Below are positions 47,318 to 58,640 of a stretch of DNA of 64,000 nucleotides, in pieces. The position numbers and the translations under genes are program-made. This stretch comes from Cercis canadensis (Eukaryota; Streptophyta; Magnoliopsida; Fabales; Fabaceae), in assembly GCA_003255065.1 (NCBI GenBank), contig QAOA01006865.1:62001-126000 (forward strand), given 5' to 3'. A model generated the notes under the pieces. It was not told the DNA's origin, did no database searches, and was given only the letters and a program-made list of their open reading frames with translations. Numbering within the stretch: position 1 is the stretch's first letter; every line of letters begins with the position of its first letter.

Positions 47318-48757
47318 TGTTACGTAAAATGTGAATGCAAGTGCACGTGCCGTAATCAAGTAATAAAGAAGTGAGATTAATTATTGTCTCACGGAGACTA
47401 TGGCTATTAAGTACCAAAATTATGCATATTCTAATTTTATCTAGACAATTGATAGGTGAATTTTTTATGATAATTGAATGTAAAATTGTAAGCAATAAAC
47501 AATCACTTATAAAAATGAGTAAGAATATGGTGAGAAAATATCTAGGATGTCGATTTCACCGTAGCTAGTATGAAATTTTATCCCTTAATCATTAATCAAC
47601 AACACTCTTCCAAATTGATAGCCAAGCATCCTAAATCATTCATTAGTCTTTCTTAAGGTCAAACAAATATATTCCGAAACTATGAATCCACTATATTCCT
47701 ATGTGGATTGCGAATAATCTCCAAATTCAATTCGTTCTATGGTTCTTTTTATTAGCTACATAGATCATAAAGGTATATTCCTATCCCTTATGAAATCTAT
47801 GTGCTTAATCCCTATGGTCCTCTATCACAACTAACTTTCCAGTATCATTGTAATCACCTGCTCATCTAAATTGATGGCTAGTCAAAAAGAAGCATTACAT
47901 ACAGAGATTAAGAAGTCAATTTAAGAAGATGGTCCTTTTATTAATTTATTAGAAATTACAATCCATCCTAAGCTAGGCTACATCTCCACCCTAGATGGTG
48001 GAATTAGTTCATGATAATTGCAGAAAATAACAGAACACAAAGATTAGACATCAATAACAAGAGAGAGATGAAGAATTGAACTATGGGATGGGACGATTCG
48101 ATGCTGAAAGTCTCGATCTTCAAGCTTGAATCCTCTTCTCTTCTTGCCTCTTCTCTAAAAAGTGTGGAACCCTAATTTAGACTTTAAGAGTCCTATTTAT
48201 AGGTCCTAGGAAGTTTTGGAAGAATAGGAATTAAAATAAAATAAGATTCCTAGTGAAATTAGGAAGCCAATGGGTCAAATCACGACTTGACCATCGGGGG
48301 GCTGCAGCCTTCGGTTTGGGCATTGTGGCGCCCTGAAGTTTCCTGATGGGCGCTGCGGCACCCTTCTTTCTAGATGTCTATCTCTGTTTGCTGAAGCTAG
48401 GGCGCTGCGGCGCCTGGTGTAGGGCGTTGTGGCGCCCTTCTCTCTGTCTTCAGTCTGCTGGGTCCTGAACATAGGGCGCTGCGGCGCCCTCCTTCTTGAA
48501 ATATGACTAGTTACGCATTGGGGCACTGTGGCGCCCTGAGTGGGGGCTGCGGTGCCCAAGTCCTGCCTTCAATTCCAACTTGCATGATTTTTCCTTCTTT
48601 CTTGCACCGAATTTCTCCAAAATGGCTTCCAAGGTTCCTAAAACATAAACCTACAAAAATGAGACTTGAATTGTGAAAACCTATCCTAAGATACTCAAGA
48701 ATAGACAAGAATTAAGCAAGAACATTACAAGATAAACGGTATAAAATCCGCTTATCA
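47318..48757 (-). repeat. 3' LTR of element C (complete, 1,440 bp)
   Basis: TG (47,318) to CA (48,757). Its first roughly 128 bp recur beside the primer site at 57,592-57,719. Positions 48,295-48,560 are filled with variants of GGGCGCTGCGGCGCCC, which accounts for the minus-strand open frame there; that frame is not a gene. Confidence 0.88.
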
Positions 48758-48773
48758 AATACCCCCAAACTTG
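48758..48773 (-). other. Polypurine tract of element C
   Basis: Reverse strand AAGTTTGGGGGTATT directly before the LTR start TGATAAGCGG, the expected site for plus-strand priming. Confidence 0.75.
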
Positions 48774-50104
48774 AGATTTTGCTCGTCCTCGAGCAAAAAC
48801 CAGGGACTTATTTAATTTTTCGAACTCAAGAAAAAATGTCTTTGCTCTACTCCTCCATTAGGTCTCAGAGATAAGGAAAAATCAGAATTCCAGAAAACAT
48901 GCTCAAATCAGAACAATGATGTACTCTATTATTGAAATCCTTCATAACTAACAAATTCCTTGAGTGTGTGTGTGTATCAAAGCACATTGACCAAATGAAA
49001 TATTAATCATGTTATACATGCCTTTACTCATAGATGTTTGACCTCTTAATTTGGATAATACGAAACTCCATAGGCTAGTTATCATGTCACTCTCCACAAA
49101 TGTAGGCTTATTTTTAACATTAAAGATCAAAAGGTCTTTTTCAAGCTTGTAGTGTAAGGCTATGGTTGGGGTGTGGTATAAGGTTATCAACATGGCTCAA
49201 ATCACCCATGACACATCACCTCAGCTAGGATTCTAGAGCACTTCTTTCACTTAGGTTTTCACCCAATCTTTTCACTACTTTCCTTTCTCACTTTTCAACT
49301 ACCTTGATTCTTTTCTCTTTGCTTTCTTTTTCCTCTTGTTCTTTCTTGAGTGGTTGGTTTCATCCCCAACTTTTGTTCTTTCTTTTAATTATTCAACAGG
49401 GTGCACACCAACCTTTTTCATTCACATTGTGAGTCAAGAGGGCACAATTCAAGGTTTATTACTCCACCCATCCTCCCTATATGTCACTGTGCTCTCAATA
49501 TTTTTCCTAGCATCTGTGTGAATCATGAGTGTAAGGTTAGGGAAAATATTGAAGGTTTTGGATTTCTGTATGGGTTGACAAAGAAAGGGTCAAGTGTCAA
49601 GCTCAACTGGGGTGACTACGGGGAATTAACATAATATGGTTTGTCTTGAAAGGCTCAATCGATCCAAACAATGCCTAGATCATCTCCTTAATGTCTCAAG
49701 GCCTAGGATTTCACCTCAAGTGGCATTCAAACTAGTTCTAGAGTTCATATGAGGTCATGAAGTTTTAAGCATGCATAAATTTACTTTAAAGTTCACTAGG
49801 GTCATACATAGGATCAAGTGCTTAAATTGTGTCAAGGAGAGAGTTAATCATAGAAGAAAAATCACCGGCGAGTAATCATGTAACTTAAGTTTATGCATAT
49901 TTTCAAAAATTCTGATTACTACACAAAAGATTTGATCACTGACCCTGGAGTTTCAAACTTACATATATATCATCTTATTACTCATTACTACAAATAATGG
50001 GAATAGAAAACAATTAGGTACTCAACAAATAAAATAGTGTTTTTCTACCCCCAAACTTAGTACAGGCATTGTCCTCAATGAAACCCAAAAAGAAAGAAAA
50101 TTCC
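48774..50104 (-). other. Element C 3' untranslated region
   Basis: Region between ORF1 stop and polypurine tract. AT-rich, with short open frames lacking any recognisable domain. A second exact copy of the polypurine core (acccccaaactt on the plus strand) is at 50,047-50,058. Confidence 0.5.
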
Positions 50105-51080
50105 CTAGAAGGCTGCGGACATGCTGTCGGTGTCGCCAGGGTCCTCATCAGTGGCACCGTAATCCTCATCAAGGCTAAGAGAGTAGGGCGAAAGCACTGG
50201 TGGCGGTGGGAATGGTGGTATGGCAGATCCCTGACCAGCGGAGCACTAGCTATGAAACTCAGCCAGATGACCATTAAAGCTCATCTGGTGCTCAAAAAAG
50301 AGGTTGGCTCGCTCCATTAATCTCTCTGTCTGATGCATAAAACTGGATGATCGATTCGCATACTGGAGTAGGCGAGACATCTGATGCTCAAGGTGGGCCA
50401 AGCTAGACCCGGAGGAGCTCGATGGCTAGGTCGCAGGTGGTGGTGTGGCGGCAGAGGGTGGTGTCTGCGGAGGTGCCCGCTATCGTGCCGGTGTCGGTGC
50501 ACTGGATTGGGGACTCTGAAGACGATGTGCAGTGGCGTCTAGTGGTTGCTTCGGATTAAGCAACTCCTCATCAGGCTTCCACTCGACCCCGACCTGCTGA
50601 CATAACATCTGAATCACCGAAGGGTGGCCAAAGGCAAAGCCCTTGGTGTTGTCAATGGCGCGGAGAATGGACTGCTGGATGATGGTGCCAATGTCGATGG
50701 ACATCCGCGTCACACAATGTAGTAGAGGAGAATGGCCCGGTGCGCGGTGACATCGCTCAGGTGGCCCATAGGAAGAAAGCGGCCAGACCAGAAGTGGTAC
50801 CACACCTTGCTCACAGTCTCCAATGCTAATGCGTGAAATGAGATAGGGGTGTCGTCACGCAGCTTCCACTGTGTATTCGACTGGCAGAGGGTGCGAATGA
50901 TTGCGTCCTAGCCGGGTCCATCGTGGAGGTAGCGAAGGTATTCGTCGTTCTCAATGTCTGGGAGGCTGAGCAGTGCGTTGATGGAGCGATTGTCGAATGG
51001 AACCCATTTGCCCCTCATAAACACCTTGAAGGGGTTAGAATTGAGCACATGCAAAGGAATGGGTCTCATTTCGGCAATAT
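50105..51080 (-). pseudogene. ORF1-like gene of element C (plant transposon protein domain)
   Basis: Minus-strand frame ending at the stop at 50,105-50,107 (SMSAAF at the end). The readable parts include VFMRGKWVPFD, WKLRDDTPISFHALAL, FLPMGHLSDVTAHRAILLY and MSIDIGTIIQQSILRAI, which I recognise as the 'putative plant transposon protein' type (PF20167) seen after integrase in Athila-like elements of several eudicots. A Pro/Ser-rich C-terminus follows. There is at least one in-frame stop (about 50,910) and a frameshift near 50,790. The start is unclear. Function unknown. Confidence 0.65.
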
Positions 51081-52111
51081 GTCAAACACCTTGTGGGCGG
51101 GCAAAATCCAAAAATGCAAATACCACAGTTGTAACATGTACTTCCTCCAAAATTGGCTAGGAGACAGCAATCAGAGCATTAGAACAATAAAATTGAGTAA
51201 ATTTACCTGGAATTGACAAGAAGGTGAACTATCCCGTGAGTGCCCGAAATTGATGTGGCGGAGTGCGAATGTGGATGTGTGGGTGCGCCTATGTGCGCGA
51301 ATGGGTGTGGGTGTGTGATAGTGAGGGGTGACAGTGGAGATAGGCGTGGGAAATTGAAGAATTTCGAGGAGGAAAACTGATTTTGGATGAGGGCTGGTGT
51401 GGTGAGGGGGTGTAAATGGTGAAGAAGAAGAAGGGAAAGAAAGAAAAGGGAGATCGCGTGCGTGGGATAAAGGGTGAAGGGAATTAGGGAGTTTTTAACT
51501 GGGTGCTTCAAAACGCACCGTTTAACTTAAATTTTTTTTTTTTAAAAAAAAAAAATGACCTGGGCGTTGCGGCTCCCTGTATGGGCGCTGCGGCGCCTAT
51601 TGCTCTGTGGGCTTGCTCGTAAAAGGGCGCTATGGCACCTTTCAGTAAGGGCTGCGGCGCCTTGAGTTTTGGCCCTGTTGTGCCTCTTGTCCGAGACTAG
51701 GGCGCTGCGGTGTCTTGGGTAAGGCGCTGCGGCACCTTCGCTTCAGTCTTCCTTGCATTATGCAAAATGGCGTTGTGGCGCCCTGCAGTGGGTGCTGCGG
51801 CGCCTCTGCTTCAGATTTCTATAGACTGACAGCTGAGGACAGGGTACTGCGGCACCCAAGCTTCTGTCCCGTTTTGCGAACCCAACCATTCCAGCCTTAA
51901 TTCCCCAGCTTTTTGACCCCCAAACTTGTTTCCTCACCTGTTTAAACATAAATTTTAAGAAAGAGAAAAAAAAAAGTTACTACAAATACTAAAAATTAAG
52001 AACTAACTAAAAGACTCTAATCAAGTAAACAGAAAAGATAGGGTTCAGAATGATGGGTTGCCTCCCAACAAGCGCTTGGTTTATAGTCTTCAGCTCGACT
52101 TGCTCTAAAAA
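51081..52111 (-). other. Element C spacer between integrase and ORF1, with repeated GC-rich words
   Basis: No gene. 51,555-51,860 carries many variants of GGCGCTGCGGCGCC, matching the words in this element's LTR. A third exact acccccaaactt is at 51,916-51,927. An A/T run near 51,535 precedes the word cluster. Confidence 0.6.
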
Positions 52112-52114
52112 TCA

Positions 52115-53731
52115 TCAACTGGGGATGGTGAGAGTGGTTGATGATTTTGGAAATTCATCCTCGCTATCCACGTAGTGCTTCAAGCGTTGGCCATTGACCT
52201 TGAACTTGCGATCTCCACTTTTGACTTCAATAGCTCCATGGGAAAAAACAGTGTCAACAATGAAGGGACCCGACCATCGGGACTTCAATTTTCTAGGAAA
52301 TAACTTAAGACAGGAGTTGAACAAGAGGACTTTTTGACCAGGAATGAATTCACGCTTCTGGATGCGTTTGTCATGCCATGTCTTGGTTCTTTCCTTATAG
52401 AGCTTGGCATTTTCATATGCATCCTGGCAAAATTCATCAAGCTCATTCAATTGAAGTAACCTCTTTTCACCCGCAACTTTTAGATCAAAGTTCAATTTCT
52501 TGGTGGCCCAGTATACTTGATGTTCCATTTCAACTGGTAGATGGCAAGCTTTCCTAAAAACCAACCGGTATGGTGAGGTGCCGATGGGTGTCTTGAATGC
52601 TGTCCTTTATGCCCACAGTGCATCGTCCAGCTTCCTTGCCCAATCTTTCCTATTGGCATTCAGCGTTTTCGCCATAATCCATTTCAACTCCCGGTTAGAA
52701 ATCTCCACTTGACCACTAGTCTATGGGTGATAGGCAATGGCAATCCGATGTTTGACTCCATATTTAGTCAGTAGAGCACTAAGGTATTGGTTACAGGAGT
52801 GAGTTCCTTCATCAATAATTAGTGCTCTGGGAGTGTCAAACCTAGTGAAAATGTTCTTCAGGAAGTTCACCACCACTTTTGAGTCATTGGTAGGTGTGGC
52901 TATTGCCTCAACCCATTTAGACACGTAATCCACTGCCACCAATATGTACTGGTTATTGTAAGATGAGGGGAAAGGACCCATGAAGTCAATCCCCTATACA
53001 TCAAACAACTCTACCTCGAGAATATTATTCAGTGGCATTTCATGACGGCGTGAGATAGTACCCGTTCTTTGGCAACGATCACAAGCCAAGACATAAGCGT
53101 GTGCATCCTTGAAGATGGTAAGCCAGTAAAAACTAAATTGAAGAATCTTGGCTGCAGTTCGAGTTGCACCATGGTGTCCACCGTAGGGTGATACATGGCA
53201 ATGATGGAGGATACTTTCCATCTCTTCCTCAGGAACACATCGTCGAATGATAGAATCAAAACAGTGTTTGAAGAGGAGTGGCTCATCCCAGTAGTAATGC
53301 TTGGCCACGGAAAGGAATTTCTTCCTTTGATAGTAGTTTTGATTCGGTGGAAGAAGGTTGACAGCCAAGAAGTTAGCAATGTCACTAAACCATGGTTGAA
53401 CTGTGGTAGAAAGAGCAAAGAGTTGCTCATCTGGAAAAGAGTCATCAATGGGAACTTCAGTATCCCCTAACTTATCTGGAGTCTCAAGTCTGGAAAGATG
53501 ATCTGCAACTAGGTTCTCAGTGCCTTTCTTGTCTCTAATTTCCAAGTCGAATTCTTGTAAGAGAAGAACCCATCGAATTAACCTCGGTTTAGCATCCTTC
53601 TTCTCTAACAAGTATTTGATGGTGGAGTGATCAATGAAGACTATTACCTTCGAGCCAATGAGATAAGCTCTGAATTTGTCAAAGGTAAAAATAACCGCTA
53701 GGAGCTCCTTCTCAGTAGTGGCATAATTCAT
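52115..53731 (-). pseudogene. Element C RNase H end and integrase
   Basis: Continues the polyprotein from [16 protein letters not shown] (RNase H) through [14 protein letters not shown] and the integrase zinc finger ([11 protein letters not shown] ... CDRCQRTGT) to the DDE core. The core has GIDFMGPF, then IIDEGTHSC where sister elements have ISDxGTHFC, then [10 protein letters not shown]. Stops lie near 52,992, 52,720 and 52,610. The C-terminal part ([23 protein letters not shown]) ends at 52,115. Confidence 0.88.
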
Positions 53732-54862
53732 CTAAGAAGGGTCGAGTGTACGGTTGGCATAGTAAATGGCATGTAGCAACTTGTCCCGTAGTTGACCCAA
53801 AACTGCCCCAACTGCATAGTCACTGGCGTCGTACATGAGCTCAAAAGGTAGTGACCAATCTGGTGCAATAATAATGGGTGCCGAAGTTAAAGCTATTTTC
53901 AGGTTTTCGAAGGCTAGAAGACACTCCTTAGTAAACTCAAATGAGACATCCTTCAAGAGAAGGTTGCACAAGGGCTTAGTGATCTTGGAGAAGTCTTTGA
54001 TGAACCGTCTATAGAAACCGACATGTCCCAAGAAACTTCTCACACCTTTAACTAAAGTAGGTAGAGGTAATTTCTCTATGATAGCTATTTTTGCCCTGTC
54101 TACCTCAAGTCCCTGAGCCGAAACCTTTTGTCCAAGCATAATTCCCTCTTGGACCATGAAGTGGCACTTCTCCCAGTTGAGAACTAGATTTGTCTCCTCA
54201 CATCTTTTCAGAATAGCAGACAAGTGACTGAGACACATGTCAAAGGTAGATCCAAATACGGAGAAGTCGTCCATGAAAACCTCAATATAACGTTCCACCA
54301 TATCTGAGAAAATATACATCATGCACATTTGGAAAGTAGTTGGTGCATTGCACAATCCAAAGGGCATGCGCCTGAATGCGAAAGTCCCATAGGGACAGTT
54401 GAAAGTCGTCTTCTCTTGGTCTTCAGGAGCAATAGAGATCTGATTATACCCAGAGTAGTTGTCAAGGAAACAATAATAGGCATAACCCGCAAGTCGATCA
54501 AGCATCTGATCAATGAAGGGAAGGGGAAAATGGTCCTTCCTTGTAGCTTTGTTCAACTTCCTGTAGTCAATGCATACTCACCACCCACTGACTGTCCGTG
54601 TAGGAATGAGCTCATTATTCTCATTCTTGACTACAGTCATGCCACCCTTCTTAGACACTACCTGTACTGGACTCACCCATGCACTGTCAGAGATCGGGTA
54701 GATGATACTGGCATCCAGAAGCTTTAATACTTCTGCTCGCACCACCTCTTTCATATTGGGATTCAGCCGACGTTGATGCTCAATGGAGGGTTTAAAGTCA
54801 TCTTCCATCAAAATCTTGTGCATACACAAGGAGGGGCTGATCCCTTTTATGTCTGAGTCCAT
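53732..54862 (-). pseudogene. Element C reverse transcriptase
   Basis: Frame opens at about 54,862 ([32 protein letters not shown]). A stop precedes VCIDYRKLN at about 54,580. The core follows: [28 protein letters not shown] and the catalytic FMDD. RNase H begins with [14 protein letters not shown] stop at 53,732 separates it from the rest of RNase H. Confidence 0.9.
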
Positions 54863-55728
54863 CCGATGGCTGCCTGATGCTCCCTTAAGACCTTTAGTAA
54901 CTTATCCACCTCTTCCTCCTTTAGGGAAGATGAAATAATGACCGGAAGAGTAGAAAAGTCACCAAGGTAAGCATATTTAAGATGCTCAAGTAAAGAAATG
55001 AGTTCTAGCATAGGAGGGTTCTCTATAGATGGAGGAGGTCGTGAGCCACCTTTGCCAAGTTCCTCATAGGATCTTCTGATAAACTGAGGAGGAACAGCAT
55101 TCAGGAAGTTCACACAACTGTTGATTTCTAGATTTTCTTCAGGAGAGATGCTTAAGAGACAAGCTTCCAATGGTTCTAGAGGGTGACTAGCTCGAAAGAC
55201 CTCTGTAGTGCAATGGTCAATCATGTCAAGCCGCATACAACTGTCTGCTTCATCACACTGCTTTAGAGCGTTGAAGACATTGAAGGAAACTTCTTCATCG
55301 TTGACACTAAGTATGAGTTGCCCCTTCTGCACATCAACGAGAGCATTCCCTGTGGCCAATAAAGGTCGGCCAAGGATAATGGGTATCTTCTGATCTTCCT
55401 CCATATCAAGCACCACGAAATCCGTAGGAAAGATAAACTTGTCCACTTTTATGAGCACATCTTTTAGGATTCCTCTGGGGTACTTGAGAGATCGATCTGC
55501 TAACTGGAGAGTGATAGAGGTTGGCTTTGCTTCTCTCAGTTCAAGTTTCCTATAAATAGATAAATGCATTAAATTAATAGATGCACCTAAATCACATAAT
55601 GCCTTTCCAAAGAAAATGTTATTAATAGTGCAAGGAATAGTAAAACTCCCTAGATCTTTGAGCTTTGGAGGTAACTTGTTTTGGAGAATGGCACTGCACT
55701 CTTCAGTAAGTGCAACTATTTCATAGTC
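54847..55728 (-). pseudogene. Element C protease
   Basis: Contains DLGASINLM (catalytic Asp) and, later, IILGRPLLATG, the paired motif of Athila proteases. The linker to reverse transcriptase (LELISLLEHLKYAYLGD, LPVIISSSL) is present. A frameshift occurs at about 54,850. Confidence 0.85.
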
Positions 55729-57459
55729 CTATAATCCCCTATTGTTAGCAAGAATCTCCTTTATGAACTTCACATAACTTGGCATCTGTGCCAATGCCTC
55801 TGCGAAAGGTATGCTGATGTGGAGTTTCTTGAAGACTTCAAGAAATTTAGAGAACTGCTTGTCCATGTTCTGCTTCTGAAACCGATGAGGAAACGGCACC
55901 CAAGGTTTGTAAGGTGGAGGATTATCAGGGAAGAGAATAGACTTTGATTTTCGCTCCTCAACTACCTCACCCTTAGGTGTATCTTCTGAAGGTACAGCAG
56001 CCAAATTGTTGTTTTCTATGGTTAGTTCCACTGTTGTATCCTTTCTCTTTGGTTCTTCAAGTATTTTACCACTTCTCAGAGATATTGCTTTGACTTGCTC
56101 TTTGGGATTTCTCTCCGTATTGCTAGGTAAAGAACCTTGGTCTCTAGATGAGAGTAAATTTGAGATTTACCCCACCTGTACCTCTAAGTTTCTAATAGAA
56201 GCTACTTGATTTTGGAGTGTCGTATCTGTCCTTGTCATAAATTGAGTGGTATTCACTGTGAGTTGAGCAAGGGCATCTTCTAAAGATATCTTAGGCTGTG
56301 TAGGAGCTTGCATATGAGGTTGAGACGGTGGCTGAAATCCGGGTGGCTTAACCAAGTTTTGAGAATTTTTCCAAGAGAAATTTGGGTGGTTTCTTCATCC
56401 CGGATTGTATGTATTCAAGTACGAGTTGCTTGGCCTGTTAGAATTTCCCACAAAATGAGCTTCTTCCAAAGATGAAGGTGCTTCTGATGTCGCAATTGGG
56501 CAATCCATACTTGAGTGTTCACCATGACACACTTCACAAGCAGCAATGATTGAATGAATGACATTAGCTGTAAGAGTGCCCAAGTGCTTTGAAATTGTGT
56601 CCATTTTTGCAGTAAGAGCAACAAAGGGGTCTACAACATGCAACCTATAGGCCTTCTTTGCTGGGATCCTTTGAGATGGCCATTGGTGGGCATTATCCAC
56701 CATTTGATCAAGCAGCTTAATAGCTTCCTTAGCCGTTTTCTCCATAAGGGAACCATTTGCAGTAGCATCAAGTAAGGTTCTAGTGTTGCCATTCAAACCA
56801 TTGTAGAAGGTTTGAATTTGCATCCACTCCTGTAAGCCGTGATGTGGGCACTTTCTCATCAAACCCTTGAACCACTCCCATGCCTCATAAAAAACTTACG
56901 TCTCATGTTAAGCAAAAGTGTTGATGTCGTTTCTTATTTTGGCAGTTCTTGCGGGGGGAAAGAACATTGTCAAGAATTGTGCCGTCATTTGGTCCCAAGT
57001 ACTAATGGATCTTGCTGGAAAAGAGTATAGCTAACTCTGTGCCTCATCCTTCAGTGAGAAAGGGAACAGACACAATCTGAGGGCGTCATCAATAACGCCA
57101 TTGAACTTGAATGTGTCGTAGATTTCCAGAAATCTTGCCAAGTGCACATTTGCATCTTCAGTTGCAAAGCCACCAAACTGATTGACTTGCATCATTGGGA
57201 TGACACTGGGCTTGATTTCAAAGGAATTTGCCGCAATGGTTGGCCTTGAGATTCCTGAGATTTGGACAGGTCCCGTTGGAACTCTAAAGTGCTTCAATGG
57301 TTTTCGAACAACCACTGGTGGTGGTAGAATTTCTTCGGCATTTTCCATAGTACTCTGAGTCGGTTGTGACGCGTTTCTCCTTTCCCTTTGATTTCGTCTA
57401 CAAGTATTCTCGATTTCAGAATCCAAAGGAATTAGATTTACTTGCCCCGAACTTCTCAT
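55729..57459 (-). pseudogene. Element C gag (broken)
   Basis: Begins MRSSGQVNLIPLDSEIENT. Capsid-like core (QFGGFATEDANVHLARFLEI, FFPPARTAKIRNDI, KCPHHGLQEWMQIQTFYNGL), zinc knuckle CEVCHGEHSSMDC (CX2CX3HX4C) near 56,530, and the helix region LQNQVASIRNLEVQVG. Stops near 57,031, 56,900, 56,395 and 56,167 break the frame. Confidence 0.85.
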
Positions 57460-57568
57460 GCATTAGGAAGAATTTCCTGAAAAATACACACACCACTTGA
57501 TTACAAAAATAAATAAAATCTAGACTAATACTAGAATACGTTGGTATTGATACTAATAGACGCACAGT

Positions 57569-57585
57569 CCCCGGCAACGGCCCCA
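57569..57585 (-). other. Primer-binding site of element C (tRNA-Asp, one mismatch)
   Basis: Reverse strand TGGGGCCGTTGCCGGGG: the tRNA-Asp site with one change (C to G at position 4). It lies six bases from the LTR remnant. Confidence 0.88.
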
Positions 57586-57591
57586 AAAACT

Positions 57592-57719
57592 TGTTACGTA
57601 AAATGTGAACGCAAGTGCACGTGCCGTAATCAAGTAATAAAGAAGTGAGATTAATTATCTTCCCACGGAGACTATGCCTATTAAGTACCAAAATTATGCA
57701 TATTCTAATTTTATTTACA
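57592..57719 (-). repeat. 5' LTR remnant of element C
   Basis: About 128 bp matching 47,318-47,445, then abrupt loss of similarity. Only the end next to the primer site survives. Confidence 0.88.
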
Positions 57720-57924
57720 CACAACGCATCCTAAGGGTCCTTCAAAATTACAACCAAAAGAGCATTTCTACTCTTAAACCTACAAACATAGAACACTAAG
57801 CTAACTTTAAAATTATAACCAACAGAACAATGATGATAAAAATGTAGATCAACACCAAAATCAAAGTTTTTCCCTCCAACTTAAGCAGCTCAATCCGTGT
57901 TAACAAGGCTCTTCTCACCTTCGC
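57720..57924. other. Mutator-like element, 3' part
   Basis: AT-rich sequence between the broken LTR and the zinc-finger fragment. Nothing recognisable. Confidence 0.3.
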
Positions 57925-58231
57925 TTACAGGGGGTCGTACCATTGGAAAAATTTGCAACATTTTTTTCCATCACATGCATGGTACCGACGACTTAGGTTC
58001 TCCGTTTCCCAACAAAGTCTTCATAGCTGCTTCCTTCTTACAATCACACACAACCTTTTTCTCACACATTTTTCTTCTTATTTTTGTACCCTCACCAACC
58101 TTCAAAAATTCAGCAACACTTGCAGAGGCTCCCATGGACATGCTTTGCCACTTCATTTTACTCAGAAGCTTGATTTCATCCTCCATGCTCTTTGCCTTCA
58201 ACCTCTTCGGCTTCAAGCTCGTTGCCTTCAA
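57925..58231 (-). pseudogene. GRF zinc-finger protein fragment inside the Mutator-like element
   Basis: On the minus strand the frame from 58,231 contains VVCDCKKEAAMKTLLGNGEP. A one-base shift near 57,990 then leads to RRYHACDGKKCCKFFQWYD and a stop at 57,925. Together these are the parts of a GRF zinc finger (PF06839): a CxC pair, the (G)RR-Y-x-x-C segment and the final C-KFFQW-D. The N-terminal part is Lys/Ser-rich with no known domain. GRF proteins bind single-stranded nucleic acid in better-known cases; plants have many short ones of unknown role. It lies opposite to the transposase and could be a captured host fragment or a second element gene. Confidence 0.65.
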
Positions 58232-58468
58232 CCTCTTCCTCCCCCTTTCGTGACCTAACTTACTACTATTTTGTTTCTACAGCTTTGCGAACAATGAGGA
58301 AGATGACAATCACATGCCTTGCATGTGACCTCTTTTACAAAAAAACAACATTATTCTTTAATTAGGTTCCCAATTAAGAACTAATGACCTTTTCAACAAT
58401 AATCAAATCAAAGGGTTTATTAAAAAAAAAAAAATTCTCCACATCTGGCATATTGATAGTTGCCACAT
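57928..58468. other. Mutator-like element right arm
   Basis: Outside the zinc-finger fragment (58,232-58,468) there is only AT-rich DNA with an A run at about 58,420 before the terminal inverted repeat. Confidence 0.4.
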
Positions 58469-58631
58469 GTATGCCACGTCAGACTCTTAGTTAAAATTTG
58501 GACGACGTTAGCGTCGGGACCGAAAGTGCAACGTTATGCTAAACAATAGGGACTATTTTGGGGTTTTTCAAAATGGGGGGAGCAAATCGTTCATTCAGGT
58601 AAAATAGGAAGACCAAAACTGCAATTAAGCA
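58469..58631 (-). repeat. Terminal inverted repeat of the Mutator-like element, right
   Basis: Inverted copy of 38,132-38,295. Confidence 0.9.
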
Positions 58632-58640
58632 TTAAAACAA
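58632..58640. repeat. 9-bp target-site duplication, right
   Basis: TTAAAACAA immediately right of the terminal inverted repeat. The array unit resumes directly after it. Confidence 0.9.

Larger units (their letters stand above)
47318..57719 (-). mobile_element. Athila-type Gypsy element C, minus strand, 5' LTR mostly deleted
   Basis: In its own direction: a remnant of the 5' LTR (57,719-57,592), primer site, gag, protease, reverse transcriptase/RNase H, integrase, spacer, ORF1-like gene, polypurine tract and a complete 3' LTR (48,757-47,318). It sits in the transposase gene of the Mutator-like element. Because about 1.3 kb of the 5' LTR and some flank are lost, no target duplication can be seen. 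Coding parts have multiple stops. Confidence 0.9.
38132..58631 (+). mobile_element. Mutator-like element with nested insertions (20.5 kb)
   Basis: Bounded by inverted repeats of about 163 bp that begin G/T-GCTTAATT(A/G)CAGTTTTGGTC and end at ACGTGGCATAC, with a perfect 9-bp duplication outside. It contains a MuDR-type transposase pseudogene (44,594-47,317, plus strand), a GRF zinc-finger gene fragment (minus strand, 57,925-58,231), a repeat split by a probable solo LTR, and retroelement C inside the transposase 3' end. Without these insertions the element would be of ordinary size for an autonomous Mutator-like element. It interrupts unit 9 of the array. Confidence 0.9.

Noticed and set aside
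48275-48559. 94-residue Arg/Pro-rich minus-strand open frame in the LTR of element C
   Set aside because: A product of repeated GGCGCTGCGGCGCC words; no domain, inside an LTR.
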